From assembly GCA_051657715.1 (NCBI GenBank), contig JBOFLF010000105.1, positions 8,232-72,231 of the forward strand: a stretch of 64,000 bases of DNA, given 5' to 3'. The DNA comes from JBOFBH01 sp051657715. GTDB lineage: Bacteria; Actinomycetota; Actinomycetes; Actinomycetales; Angustibacteraceae. The notes under the pieces are model-generated. The model made no database searches, was not told the origin of the DNA, and saw nothing but the letters and a program-made list of their open reading frames with translations. Shown here piece by piece: positions 50,529-58,311 of this stretch (positions within the stretch are counted from its first letter, which is position 1; each line of letters opens with the position of its first letter). A program made the translations under genes and the position numbers.

Positions 50529-51728
50529 GTGGCAGCGCGATTGGCGGACATCGCCGCCCAGGCGGGGGTGAGCGAGGCGACGGTCAGCCGGGTGCTCAAC
50601 GCCAAGCCGGGGGTGGCGGACGCCACCCGCCAAGCGGTGCTGACCGCGCTCGACGTGCTCGGCTACGAGCGGCCGACCCGGCTGCGGCGCAAGAGCGCTG
50701 GCCTGGTCGGCCTGATCGTGCCGGAGCTGACCAACCCCATCTTTCCCGCGTTCGCTCAGGTGATCGAGACCGCGCTGGCCCGTCAGGGCTACACCCCCGT
50801 GCTCTGCACCCAGACGCCGGGCGGGGTGCACGAGGACGACTACACCGAGATGCTGCTGGAGCGCAGTGTCAGTGGCATTGTGTTCGTCTCCGGCCTGCAC
50901 GCCGACGCCAGCGCCGACCACGAGCGATACCGCCAGCTGCTCGCCCGCGGCCTGCCGATCGTCCTGGTCAACGGGCACGCGGCGGACGTCGAGGCGCCGC
51001 AGGTCTCCTGCGACGACGAGGTGGCCGCTGAGCTGGCAGTCGGGCACCTCGTGTCGCTGGGGCACCATCGGATCGGGCTCGCCGTCGGGCCGGAGCGATT
51101 CGTGCCGACCGCCCGCAAGATCGAGGGGTTCCGCAGGGCGATGCGCGCGCTGGTACCGGGCGGTACTCCCGATGTGGGCGGCCCCAGCACGCCTGGTGCC
51201 GGTGCTGATCGTGGCACTGCCGGTGCTGGCGTCGATTCCGGCCCGGATGCTGGTGCGGGTCTCGATGCCATGGTGGAGGGATCGCTGTTCACCGTGGAGG
51301 GCGGGCAGGCCGCGGCGGGTCGGCTGCTGGACGGTGGCTGCACCGCGGTGATCTGCGGGTCGGACCTGATGGCGCTCGGTGCTATCCGCGCCGCGCGGTC
51401 ACGTGGCCTGCGGGTGCCGGGCGACGTGTCGGTGGTCGGCTACGACGACTCTCCGTTGATGGCCTTCACCGATCCGCCCCTGACCACTCTGCGTCAGTCG
51501 GTGCAGAGCATGGGCGAGGCAGCCGTCCGGGCGCTGATCGACGAGGTCACCGGCCACCCGGCGCCGCGCACCGAGTACCTGTTCCGGCCCGAGCTCGTCG
51601 TCCGGCACTCCACCGGAGTCGCACCGGAGATGGCCGCCGCCATCGCCCGGTCTCAGGAGCGGTCCGCCTCGACCGGATCGTTCGAGGCCGCCGACCTGGT
51701 CCGGGCAGACCGCGACGCTCGCCGGTGA
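50529..51728 (+). CDS. LacI-family transcriptional regulator
   Basis: A 399-aa repressor: N-terminal HTH ARLADIAAQAGVSEATVSRV plus hinge region, then periplasmic-binding-like sugar domain (GLVGLIVPELTNPIFPAFAQ; SVVGYDDSPLMAFTDPPLTT). An unusual ~35-residue Gly/Ala/Asp-rich insert (about 215-245) interrupts the sugar domain. GTG 50529 has AGGAGG 6-8 nt before. Inducer unknown; the context (sugar ATPase, trehalose genes) suggests a disaccharide. Confidence 0.9.
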   Translation: MAARLADIAAQAGVSEATVSRVLNAKPGVADATRQAVLTALDVLGYERPTRLRRKSAGLVGLIVPELTNPIFPAFAQVIETALARQGYTPVLCTQTPGGVHEDDYTEMLLERSVSGIVFVSGLHADASADHERYRQLLARGLPIVLVNGHAADVEAPQVSCDDEVAAELAVGHLVSLGHHRIGLAVGPERFVPTARKIEGFRRAMRALVPGGTPDVGGPSTPGAGADRGTAGAGVDSGPDAGAGLDAMVEGSLFTVEGGQAAAGRLLDGGCTAVICGSDLMALGAIRAARSRGLRVPGDVSVVGYDDSPLMAFTDPPLTTLRQSVQSMGEAAVRALIDEVTGHPAPRTEYLFRPELVVRHSTGVAPEMAAAIARSQERSASTGSFEAADLVRADRDARR

Positions 51729-51824
51729 CCCGCTGCTCGCCGCCGCGGTCCTGGTGAGTGAGTTCCACGCTGACGGTGGACCAGAAACTCGACCAGGCAC
51801 GCGTGTGGTGCGCTGTCCAGTGAG

Positions 51825-52679
51825 CTAGGGGTGCTCGTCGGTGCCGAGCTGGGCATCCAGCTGGGTTTCCAGTGTGCTGAGCAGGGAGCGGACGGCGGTC
51901 GGGTCAGCGATCCGGTAGGCGGCGGTGGTGTCACCCGGCCCGACCTTGATGCCGACGTCACCAGCGCGCAGCGTGGCGAACACCGTCTCGTCGGTGACGT
52001 CGTCGCCGACGAACACCACCGCGCACCGATCACCGAGTCGGCTTCGCAGCCGCTGGACGGCGGCGCCCTTGGTGGCGGGCACCACGGCCGCCTCGACCAC
52101 CTCCTTGCCCGGCGTCACGTGCACCCGGATCGCCTGCGGCAGCGCGGCAAGCGCGGCACGGGCTTCACGGGCCGCGGTCGCCGCGTCGGCGCGGTCCGGG
52201 ACGCCGCGGGTGTGCAACACCGCGGCCGTCGGCTTGTCCTCCACCCGGGCGCCGGGGTGCCGGGCAGCTACCGCGGCCAGCGCGGCACGGACGTCCCGCA
52301 GCAATGGCGGGGCAGCGCCAGCGGGGGCGTTCACGTCCAGCTCGGCGCCGTGACTGCCGACGGCCAGCACCGAGCCGTCCGCGGCGGCCTGGTCCGGGAC
52401 GGCCAATCCGGAGACGGCAAGCAGGTCCACTCGGGAACGACCGGACACCAGCGCGACCGTCACCCCAGGTCGTCCGGCCAGCCGGCGGACGGTGTCCATC
52501 GAGCCCGGCAGTGCCTGGGCGGCGGACGGTGTGTCGACGATCGGAGCAAGGACGCCGTCGAAGTCCAGGGCGACCAGCAGCGGGTGTCGTCCGGCCACCT
52601 CGCGGACCGCGGCCAGCAGCGCGGGCGCCAGCTTGGCAGCCGGGTATCGCGCAGTAGTTTGCTCCCTCGACTCGCTCAT
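51825..52679 (-). CDS. otsB: trehalose-6-phosphate phosphatase OtsB
   Basis: A 284-aa HAD-superfamily phosphatase. Motif I is ALDFDGVLAPI (catalytic Asp pair), motif II ALVSGRSR, motif III around LHTRGVPDRAD, and motif IV FVGDDVTDETVF. Completes trehalose synthesis after OtsA. ATG 52679 chosen over 52694 because GAGG lies about 8 nt before it. Downstream of otsA by 101 nt. Confidence 0.93.
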   Translation of the reverse strand: MSESREQTTARYPAAKLAPALLAAVREVAGRHPLLVALDFDGVLAPIVDTPSAAQALPGSMDTVRRLAGRPGVTVALVSGRSRVDLLAVSGLAVPDQAAADGSVLAVGSHGAELDVNAPAGAAPPLLRDVRAALAAVAARHPGARVEDKPTAAVLHTRGVPDRADAATAAREARAALAALPQAIRVHVTPGKEVVEAAVVPATKGAAVQRLRSRLGDRCAVVFVGDDVTDETVFATLRAGDVGIKVGPGDTTAAYRIADPTAVRSLLSTLETQLDAQLGTDEHP

Positions 52680-52729
52680 CGGGCCTCGCTCCATCGGGCT
52701 CGGCCGTGGAGTCTCAGGCTGGGGGCTTC

Positions 52730-52788
52730 AGTCATCGGCTTTCGGTCATCGGGAGCGGCCGGGTCATCGACGCGGGGTGGTCATCGGA
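52730..52788. repeat. clustered TCATCGG heptamers upstream of otsB
   Basis: GTCATCGG or close variants recur four times between 52730 and 52788, spanning the otsA-otsB gap and the 3' end of otsA. Possibly chance in a G+C-rich context. Confidence 0.35.
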
Positions 52789-54442
52789 CTGGTCCAGGCA
52801 GGCCGGTTGGCGGCTCAGGCCGATGGGGCGCGGTCTGCAAGGCGCGCAGGAAGTCGTCGGCCCAGTGCTGAACGTCGCGATCGCGGACCCGTCTGCGCAG
52901 GGCACGCATCCGGCGGCGCTTCTCCCGCGGATCGGCGTCCAGGGCGCGGTTGATGGTCGCCTTGAGCCCGGCGATGTCGTGCGGGTTGCAGATGAACGCC
53001 TGCCCCAGCTCGCCAGCTGAGCCGGTGAACTCCGACAGGACCAGTGCGCCGCCCTCGTCCCACCGGCAGGTCACGTACTCCTTCGCGACCAGGTTCATCC
53101 CGTCCCGAAGCGGGGTGACCAGCATGACGTCGGCAGCCAGAAACAGCGCGGCCATCTCCGCACGGTCGAAGGACTGCCGCAGGTACTGCACGGCTGGGTT
53201 CCCGAGTTGGCTGAACTCGCCGTTGACCCGTCCCACCATGACCTCGACCTGGTCGCGCAGCTGCACGTAGGCGCTGACCCGCTCCCGGCTCGGGGTCGCC
53301 ACCTGGACCAGCACCGTGTCCGGCGGGCCGAGCGCGCCGTCCTCCAGCAGCTCCGTGTACGCCTTGAGGCGGTGCCGGATGCCCTTGGTGTAGTCCAGCC
53401 GGTCGACGCCCAGCAGCAGCCGGGCCGGGTCCCCCAGGTCATGGCGGACCTGCCGGGCGCGCTCCATCACCTCGGGGGTGCGGGCCAGCTCCTCCAAGCT
53501 GCGGACATCGATCGAGATCGGGAAGGCGGTCGCTCGAACCACCCGCCCGGCCGCGGGGTGGTCGGCTGCGGGGTGGTCGGCTGCATGGTGGTCAGGTCCG
53601 TGCTGGTCGGAGTGCTGCTGGGCTTGGGTCTTGAGGTCACGGTGTCCCGGGTGCACGGTGACGGTGTCGCCGCGGGTCGGCAGGCCGGCGAGCCGGCGGC
53701 ACGCGCGGACGAAGTTCTCGGCGTCCGCGCGGCGCTGGAAGCCCAGCAGGTCCGCACCGAGCAGACCGTCGATCACCGCGCGCCGCCAGGGCAGCTGCGC
53801 GAACAGCTCCACCGGCGGGAACGGGATGTGGTCGAACCAGCCGATCCGCACGTCCGGCCGCAGCTGCCGGAGCATCGCGGGCACCAGCTGCATCTGATAG
53901 TCGTGAACCCACACGCTCGCGCCTGGGGCGGCCAGCTCAGCCGCGGCCGCGGCGAACCGCCGGTTGACCGCCTGGTACCCCTCGAACCAGCGGCGCCGGA
54001 ACCTCGGCGGCACGATCACGTCGTGGTACAGCGGCCACAACGTCTCGTTGCTGAAACCCTCGTAGTGGTCCTCCACCTCGCGTTGGGTGAGGCCGACCGC
54101 GTGGAGGTGCATGCCGTCGTCGTCGAATGGCTCCGGCGGGTCGCCCGGGTCACCGGACCAGCCGATCCACGCGCCGCTGCGGGCGTGCCGCGCGTCGCTC
54201 ATCACCGACTTCATCGCGGTCACCAGACCGCCTGGGCTCTGCGCCCACCGGACCGTGCCGTCCTGCTCGGTGATCCGGTCGACCGGGAGCCGGTTCGCGA
54301 CGACCACAAGGTTGAACGTCCGCCGCCGAGGTCGCTTCGTTGCGGCGGCGGCAGCGAGGTCGACCTGCGACCGTGTGGTGTGCGCCAGATCGCTGGATGC
54401 GCCGCCCGGTAGGCGTGGGAGCGGGGGCTCCGTCCGGGTCAC
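52781..54442 (-). CDS. otsA: trehalose-6-phosphate synthase OtsA
   Basis: A 553-aa GT20 enzyme using a nucleotide glucose donor and glucose-6-phosphate. VVVANRLPVDR, SPGGLVTAMKSV, VWVHDYQMQLVP, GWFDHIPFPPVELF, LLGVDRLDYTKGI and TPLRDGMNLVAKEY are present. A His/Ala/Asp-rich insert (about 267-300, HHAADHPAADHPA) interrupts a surface loop and comes from a 15-bp repeat. The first ~40 residues are a variable leader. Confidence 0.94.
   Translation of the reverse strand: MTRTEPPLPRLPGGASSDLAHTTRSQVDLAAAAATKRPRRRTFNLVVVANRLPVDRITEQDGTVRWAQSPGGLVTAMKSVMSDARHARSGAWIGWSGDPGDPPEPFDDDGMHLHAVGLTQREVEDHYEGFSNETLWPLYHDVIVPPRFRRRWFEGYQAVNRRFAAAAAELAAPGASVWVHDYQMQLVPAMLRQLRPDVRIGWFDHIPFPPVELFAQLPWRRAVIDGLLGADLLGFQRRADAENFVRACRRLAGLPTRGDTVTVHPGHRDLKTQAQQHSDQHGPDHHAADHPAADHPAAGRVVRATAFPISIDVRSLEELARTPEVMERARQVRHDLGDPARLLLGVDRLDYTKGIRHRLKAYTELLEDGALGPPDTVLVQVATPSRERVSAYVQLRDQVEVMVGRVNGEFSQLGNPAVQYLRQSFDRAEMAALFLAADVMLVTPLRDGMNLVAKEYVTCRWDEGGALVLSEFTGSAGELGQAFICNPHDIAGLKATINRALDADPREKRRRMRALRRRVRDRDVQHWADDFLRALQTAPHRPEPPTGLPGPVR
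53555..53584. repeat. 15-bp tandem repeat inside otsA
   Basis: GGGGTGGTCGGCTGC twice in a row plus a degenerate third unit; in frame on the minus strand it encodes the AADHP/ADHPA insert. Confidence 0.8.
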
Positions 54443-54728
54443 GGGGCGGCTCCTGAGTCGAGGCGATCTTGTCAGCGTACGGGCGCGGCCGGTGGCTGTC
54501 GTCTCGAGCCCTCGGCCGCTGGGCGTGGTCCGGTGCCTTCGGGCAGGCCGCGGCGGTCTCGTCCGTGGTGGAGTTTCACCAGGGAAGTCCTGTCGCTCGA
54601 GGCAGCGGGCGCACTACCGTGGTGGCCCCCCGTACTGGGTCTGCGGTCGGCTTGTCTCCGGCCTCGGGCGCACGGTCGTCGTAGGCCGCGGGGCCGGCGC
54701 GGGACTCGGGCGAGCGGAGGCGATCGGC

Positions 54729-55157
54729 ATGCGGATCGTGGATGTGTTGCGGCGCAAGGGTGATCGAGTGGTGACGGTCGGGCCGGGCGAGCCGGTCCGC
54801 GACTTGGTGGCCCGCCTCGCCGAGCACGGGGTGGGTGCCCTGGTGGTCAGCGGTTCGGGCTCCCAGGTGGACGGCATCGTCAGCGAGCGGGACGTCGTCC
54901 GCCGGCTGGGGACGGCTGGAGCCGCGGTGCTCGACGAACCGGTGTCGGCGATCATGACCACGCAGGTCGCCACCTGTATGCCGGGGGACGACATCGAGCA
55001 CGTCATGCGTGTGATGACCGAACGTCGGGTGCGGCACCTGCCGGTCCTGGTGGATGGCCAGCTCGGGGGCATCGTCAGCATCGGTGACGTGGTGAAGTAC
55101 CGGATCGATCAGTTGCAGACTGAGCGTGACCAGCTCGTCGGCTACCTGCACCAGTGA
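54729..55157 (+). CDS. CBS-domain pair protein
   Basis: A 142-aa protein of two CBS motifs (VVTVGPGEPVRDLVARLAEHG; MTTQVATCMPGDDIEHVMRV) forming one Bateman module, which binds adenosyl ligands. GGAGGCG 7 nt upstream supports ATG 54729. The 286-nt gap to otsA holds no gene. Ligand and partner unknown. Confidence 0.87.
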   Translation: MRIVDVLRRKGDRVVTVGPGEPVRDLVARLAEHGVGALVVSGSGSQVDGIVSERDVVRRLGTAGAAVLDEPVSAIMTTQVATCMPGDDIEHVMRVMTERRVRHLPVLVDGQLGGIVSIGDVVKYRIDQLQTERDQLVGYLHQ

Positions 55158-55207
55158 GCTGAGCGCGGTCGGGTTCGGGCCGACCTGATGTGGGTGTGCT
55201 GCTGCCG

Positions 55208-55213
55208 TACGGT
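55208..55213 (+). promoter_or_regulatory. -10-like box of the Ser/Thr kinase gene (leaderless)
   Basis: TACGGT ends 6 nt before ATG 55220. Confidence 0.4.
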
Positions 55214-55219
55214 AGGCCG

Positions 55220-56992
55220 ATGAGCTCGGGGGAGCAGTGGTTGCCGCCGGGTCACACGACCCCCCTCCTGGTCGGTCTGGGCGGTCTGCAGCAGGTGGGG
55301 CCGTACCGGCTGAGCGGTCGCCTCGGGGAGGGCGGCATGGGGGTGGTGCACCTCGGCCTGGATCCGTCCGGCCGGGCGGTTGCGGTGAAGGTGCTGCGGG
55401 ACCACATCGCCTACGACCCGCAGGCCCGCGCTCGTCTGGCCCGGGAGGTCAGCACGTTGCGCCGGGTCCAGCACCCGTTGGTGGCCGAAATCGTCGACGC
55501 CGACGTGCAGGACGCCCAGCCCTACCTGGTGACCCGGTACGTGCCCGGCCCGAGCCTGGACGCGGTGGTGCGGGAGCACGGCCCGCTGTCCCCGCCGCAG
55601 CTGGTGCGGCTCGGTCGTGGCCTGTCGGACGCCTTGCAGGCGATCCATGGGGCCGCGGTGGTGCACCGCGACCTCAAGCCGGCCAACGTCCTCATGCTGG
55701 ACGGCGATCCGGTGGTGATCGACTTCGGTATCGCGCACGTCATGGACGACGTGCGGCTCACGTCGACCGGCCTCGTCATGGGAACTCCGGGATACCTGTC
55801 ACCCGAGGTGGTTGGCGGCGGGGTAGTGAGCCGGGCCACCGACTGGTGGGGATGGGCGGCCACGGTGGCGTTCGCCGCGAGCGGCGTCCCGCCCTTCGGG
55901 CGAGGTCCCATGGACGTGGTGATCGCCCGTGTGTGCCGCGGTGAGGACGACCTGTCCCGGGTGGACCCGCGGCTGCGGCCGCTGCTGGCTGCGGCGCTCG
56001 CGGTGAACCCGGACCGGCGTCCGGACACCCCCGAGATCCTCGCCGCCCTGGGCCGCTACGCCGCGGGGGATGTCGCCATCGGCACCGTGCCGATGGGCGC
56101 TGTCGCTACCCGGCCCGATGGAATGCCCTCGTGCACGGTCCCGTCCCTGATCACCGCTCAGCCGGCGGCCACCGCCCAGACGCTGATCACAGCTCAGCCT
56201 CCAGCTGCTGCTCAGCCGCCGGTCATGGCTGAGCCGCTGGTCATGGTCCAGCCACCCGCCACGTCTCGGCTTCCTTCCATGACTCAGCCGCCGTCCATGG
56301 TTCGGCCTCCTTCCGTGCCCCCGCCTCCTGCCGCCGCGGTGGGAGTCGGTGCGTTCCCGAAAGCTCCGCTGGGCCGCCGGAGCGACCACTCCGGTCAGCG
56401 GTCCGGATCAGCTGCCGGAGTGCTGCTCGGTGTGCTCGTGCTGCTGGTCGGCATGGCGGCGCTGGTGCCGGTGATCACCGCCGCCGTCGCCCTGGTCGGC
56501 GTGGTGCTCGCCCGGACGGTCGACCACCACCAGAGCGCGTCCGCGCGCCGGCGTAGGGCCTACGGCCCCCGGCGAAGCGACCTGGTGGTGGCGTCGATGA
56601 GCATGCCCTGGCATCTGACGCTGTCCATCCTGGCGACGGTGGTCGCGTCCGTGCTGCCGCTGCTGGTGGGCGCTGCCGCGGCCATCACCACAGGGGGCGC
56701 CCGAGGCGGCCAGCTCACCCCTGGATCGGTGACGGGACTGACGGCGGCTGCGCTCGGTGTGCTTCTGGCCAGCTGGTGGGGGCCGGGCGGTGCAGCGGTC
56801 CGGCGCGGAGCTCGAGCGCTCGTCCGATCGGCGGTGCCGTCATCCCTGCGTTGGGTTGTCGCTCTGCTGGTGGCCACGGTTGGTGCCCTCACCGTGGTCG
56901 GAGCCTGGCAGGTCGACGACCCACAGTGGGTTCCGCTTGCCCCGCCGAGCTCGGGCATGGCACCGGAGCTGCCCTCCTGGGCGCGTCGGTGA
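55220..56992 (+). CDS. membrane Ser/Thr protein kinase
   Basis: A 590-aa eukaryotic-like kinase. Gly-rich loop LGEGGMGVV, Lys57 in AVAVKVL, catalytic HRDLKPANVLML, DFGIAHV and SPE (APE variant). After the kinase domain (about 29-280) comes a ~110-residue Pro/Gln/Ala linker, then four membrane segments (GVLLGVLVLLVGMAALVPVI onward). No extracellular sensor (PASTA) domain. Substrates unknown; it precedes genes for polar-growth coiled-coil proteins. Confidence 0.9.
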   Translation: MSSGEQWLPPGHTTPLLVGLGGLQQVGPYRLSGRLGEGGMGVVHLGLDPSGRAVAVKVLRDHIAYDPQARARLAREVSTLRRVQHPLVAEIVDADVQDAQPYLVTRYVPGPSLDAVVREHGPLSPPQLVRLGRGLSDALQAIHGAAVVHRDLKPANVLMLDGDPVVIDFGIAHVMDDVRLTSTGLVMGTPGYLSPEVVGGGVVSRATDWWGWAATVAFAASGVPPFGRGPMDVVIARVCRGEDDLSRVDPRLRPLLAAALAVNPDRRPDTPEILAALGRYAAGDVAIGTVPMGAVATRPDGMPSCTVPSLITAQPAATAQTLITAQPPAAAQPPVMAEPLVMVQPPATSRLPSMTQPPSMVRPPSVPPPPAAAVGVGAFPKAPLGRRSDHSGQRSGSAAGVLLGVLVLLVGMAALVPVITAAVALVGVVLARTVDHHQSASARRRRAYGPRRSDLVVASMSMPWHLTLSILATVVASVLPLLVGAAAAITTGGARGGQLTPGSVTGLTAAALGVLLASWWGPGGAAVRRGARALVRSAVPSSLRWVVALLVATVGALTVVGAWQVDDPQWVPLAPPSSGMAPELPSWARR

Positions 56993-57078
56993 TGGGCCAT
57001 CGCAGGCCGGCCCATGTGGACGCTGACCACGGATGGGCACTGCCCGCAGGCAGCCGGCTGATCGCGCGGTAGGCGTCC

Positions 57079-57106
57079 GACGGCGGACGGCGGACGGCGG
57101 ACGGCG
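57079..57106. repeat. four 7-bp tandem repeats (GACGGCG)
   Basis: GACGGCG four times without gap, just beyond the 3' end of the convergent DivIVA-like gene, in the intergenic space after the kinase gene. Confidence 0.8.
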
Positions 57107-57108
57107 GG

Positions 57109-58311
57109 TCAGCGGGAGGTGCGCCCGGCGCCCGCGCGCTCCCGGACCGTCCCGCCGCCGCGGTTGGCGGTGGGCGAGGCGGGAGCGTCATCGGCTTTCC
57201 GCTTCGCCTCCTCGGTTGCGGATGGGACGCTCGCCGGTTGGCCGCCGTGACCTGCCACGGCTTCGGCGGGCGAGACCGCAGCGGCCTCGTCGGCACGTGG
57301 TTGGCCGGCAGGTGGCTGGTCGACTGGCGCGGCAGAAGCCTGGTCGCTGGTCGGCTGTGCCCCGGGCTCGATCGGATGGTCGGTGAGGACTGGCTGATCG
57401 GCGAGACCGGCCACGGCAGCGGGGTTGGTTCCGGAGAGCGTGGCGAGCATCTGCCGGACGTTCGCCAGCTGCACGTTGATGCTGTCCCGCCGTTGGCTGG
57501 CGGCGGCCAGCTCCCGCTCCGTCTCGGCGCGTACCCGAGCTGCCTTGGACTGCGCCTGGGACACGATCTCAGCGGCCTGGCGCCGAGCGTTCTCCAGCTC
57601 TTGCACCGCTTGGGCGGTCGATTCGCGCTGGTGCTTCTCGGATTCCTGGCGCAGCGAGTCGACCCGCTCCTGCAAGGCTTCGTACTCCGCCTCGGCATGC
57701 ATCCGACGCTCCACGAACTCCTTCTCCGAGCGTTGCCGCCGGGCGGACAGCGTGGTCTCGAAATCCGCGGCGGCCTTCGCGGCCTGGGCGCGCTGGTTCT
57801 CGTACAGCGCCTCGGCCTCGCTACGCCGAGCGGTCGCCTCCCGCTCGGCGTCGTCCAGCGCCTCGTCGGCCTTACGCCGGGCCTCCTCGGTGATCCGCTG
57901 CGCCTCCGCCTCTGCGGTGCCACGACGCTCCTGCACGTGCCGCTCTGCCTGGCCGCGGGACGCCTCCACCTCCGTCGCCGCGGTCTGGCGTTGGCGCTCT
58001 GCCTCCTCCCGGGCGCTGCGGCGCAGGTCCTCCGCTTCGTCCTCGGCGAGCCCGAGGATCTTGCCGATCCGCGCCCCCAGCTGCTCGAAGGTCGGTACCT
58101 GGTTGGCTGCTTCCTCGTCCCGTCGGGTCAGCTCGCTCTCCAGCTGGGCGACCCGCGCGGTCTGCTGGTCGATCCGCTGCTGCAGCGCCGTGGTCTGCTG
58201 GGCGGCTGCTCGCGCCTTGGCCAGCTGGTCCTGCAGGCTGCCGACCGTCGCTTCCACCTCGGCGGGTTCGTAACCGCGGAGCACCGTACGGAACTGGGGG
58301 ATGTCATTCAT
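57109..58311 (-). CDS. coiled-coil protein with DivIVA-like N-terminus (FilP/Scy family)
   Basis: A 400-aa protein. The start MNDIPQFRTVLRGYEPAEVE resembles the DivIVA membrane-binding domain. Residues about 25-285 are a nearly continuous coiled coil rich in E/A/R, and the C-terminal ~115 residues are a disordered Ala/Pro/Glu tail. In Streptomyces, Scy and FilP organise hyphal tip growth with DivIVA. Its ATG overlaps the stop of the longer coiled-coil gene upstream (ATGA). Confidence 0.75.
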   Translation of the reverse strand: MNDIPQFRTVLRGYEPAEVEATVGSLQDQLAKARAAAQQTTALQQRIDQQTARVAQLESELTRRDEEAANQVPTFEQLGARIGKILGLAEDEAEDLRRSAREEAERQRQTAATEVEASRGQAERHVQERRGTAEAEAQRITEEARRKADEALDDAEREATARRSEAEALYENQRAQAAKAAADFETTLSARRQRSEKEFVERRMHAEAEYEALQERVDSLRQESEKHQRESTAQAVQELENARRQAAEIVSQAQSKAARVRAETERELAAASQRRDSINVQLANVRQMLATLSGTNPAAVAGLADQPVLTDHPIEPGAQPTSDQASAAPVDQPPAGQPRADEAAAVSPAEAVAGHGGQPASVPSATEEAKRKADDAPASPTANRGGGTVRERAGAGRTSR

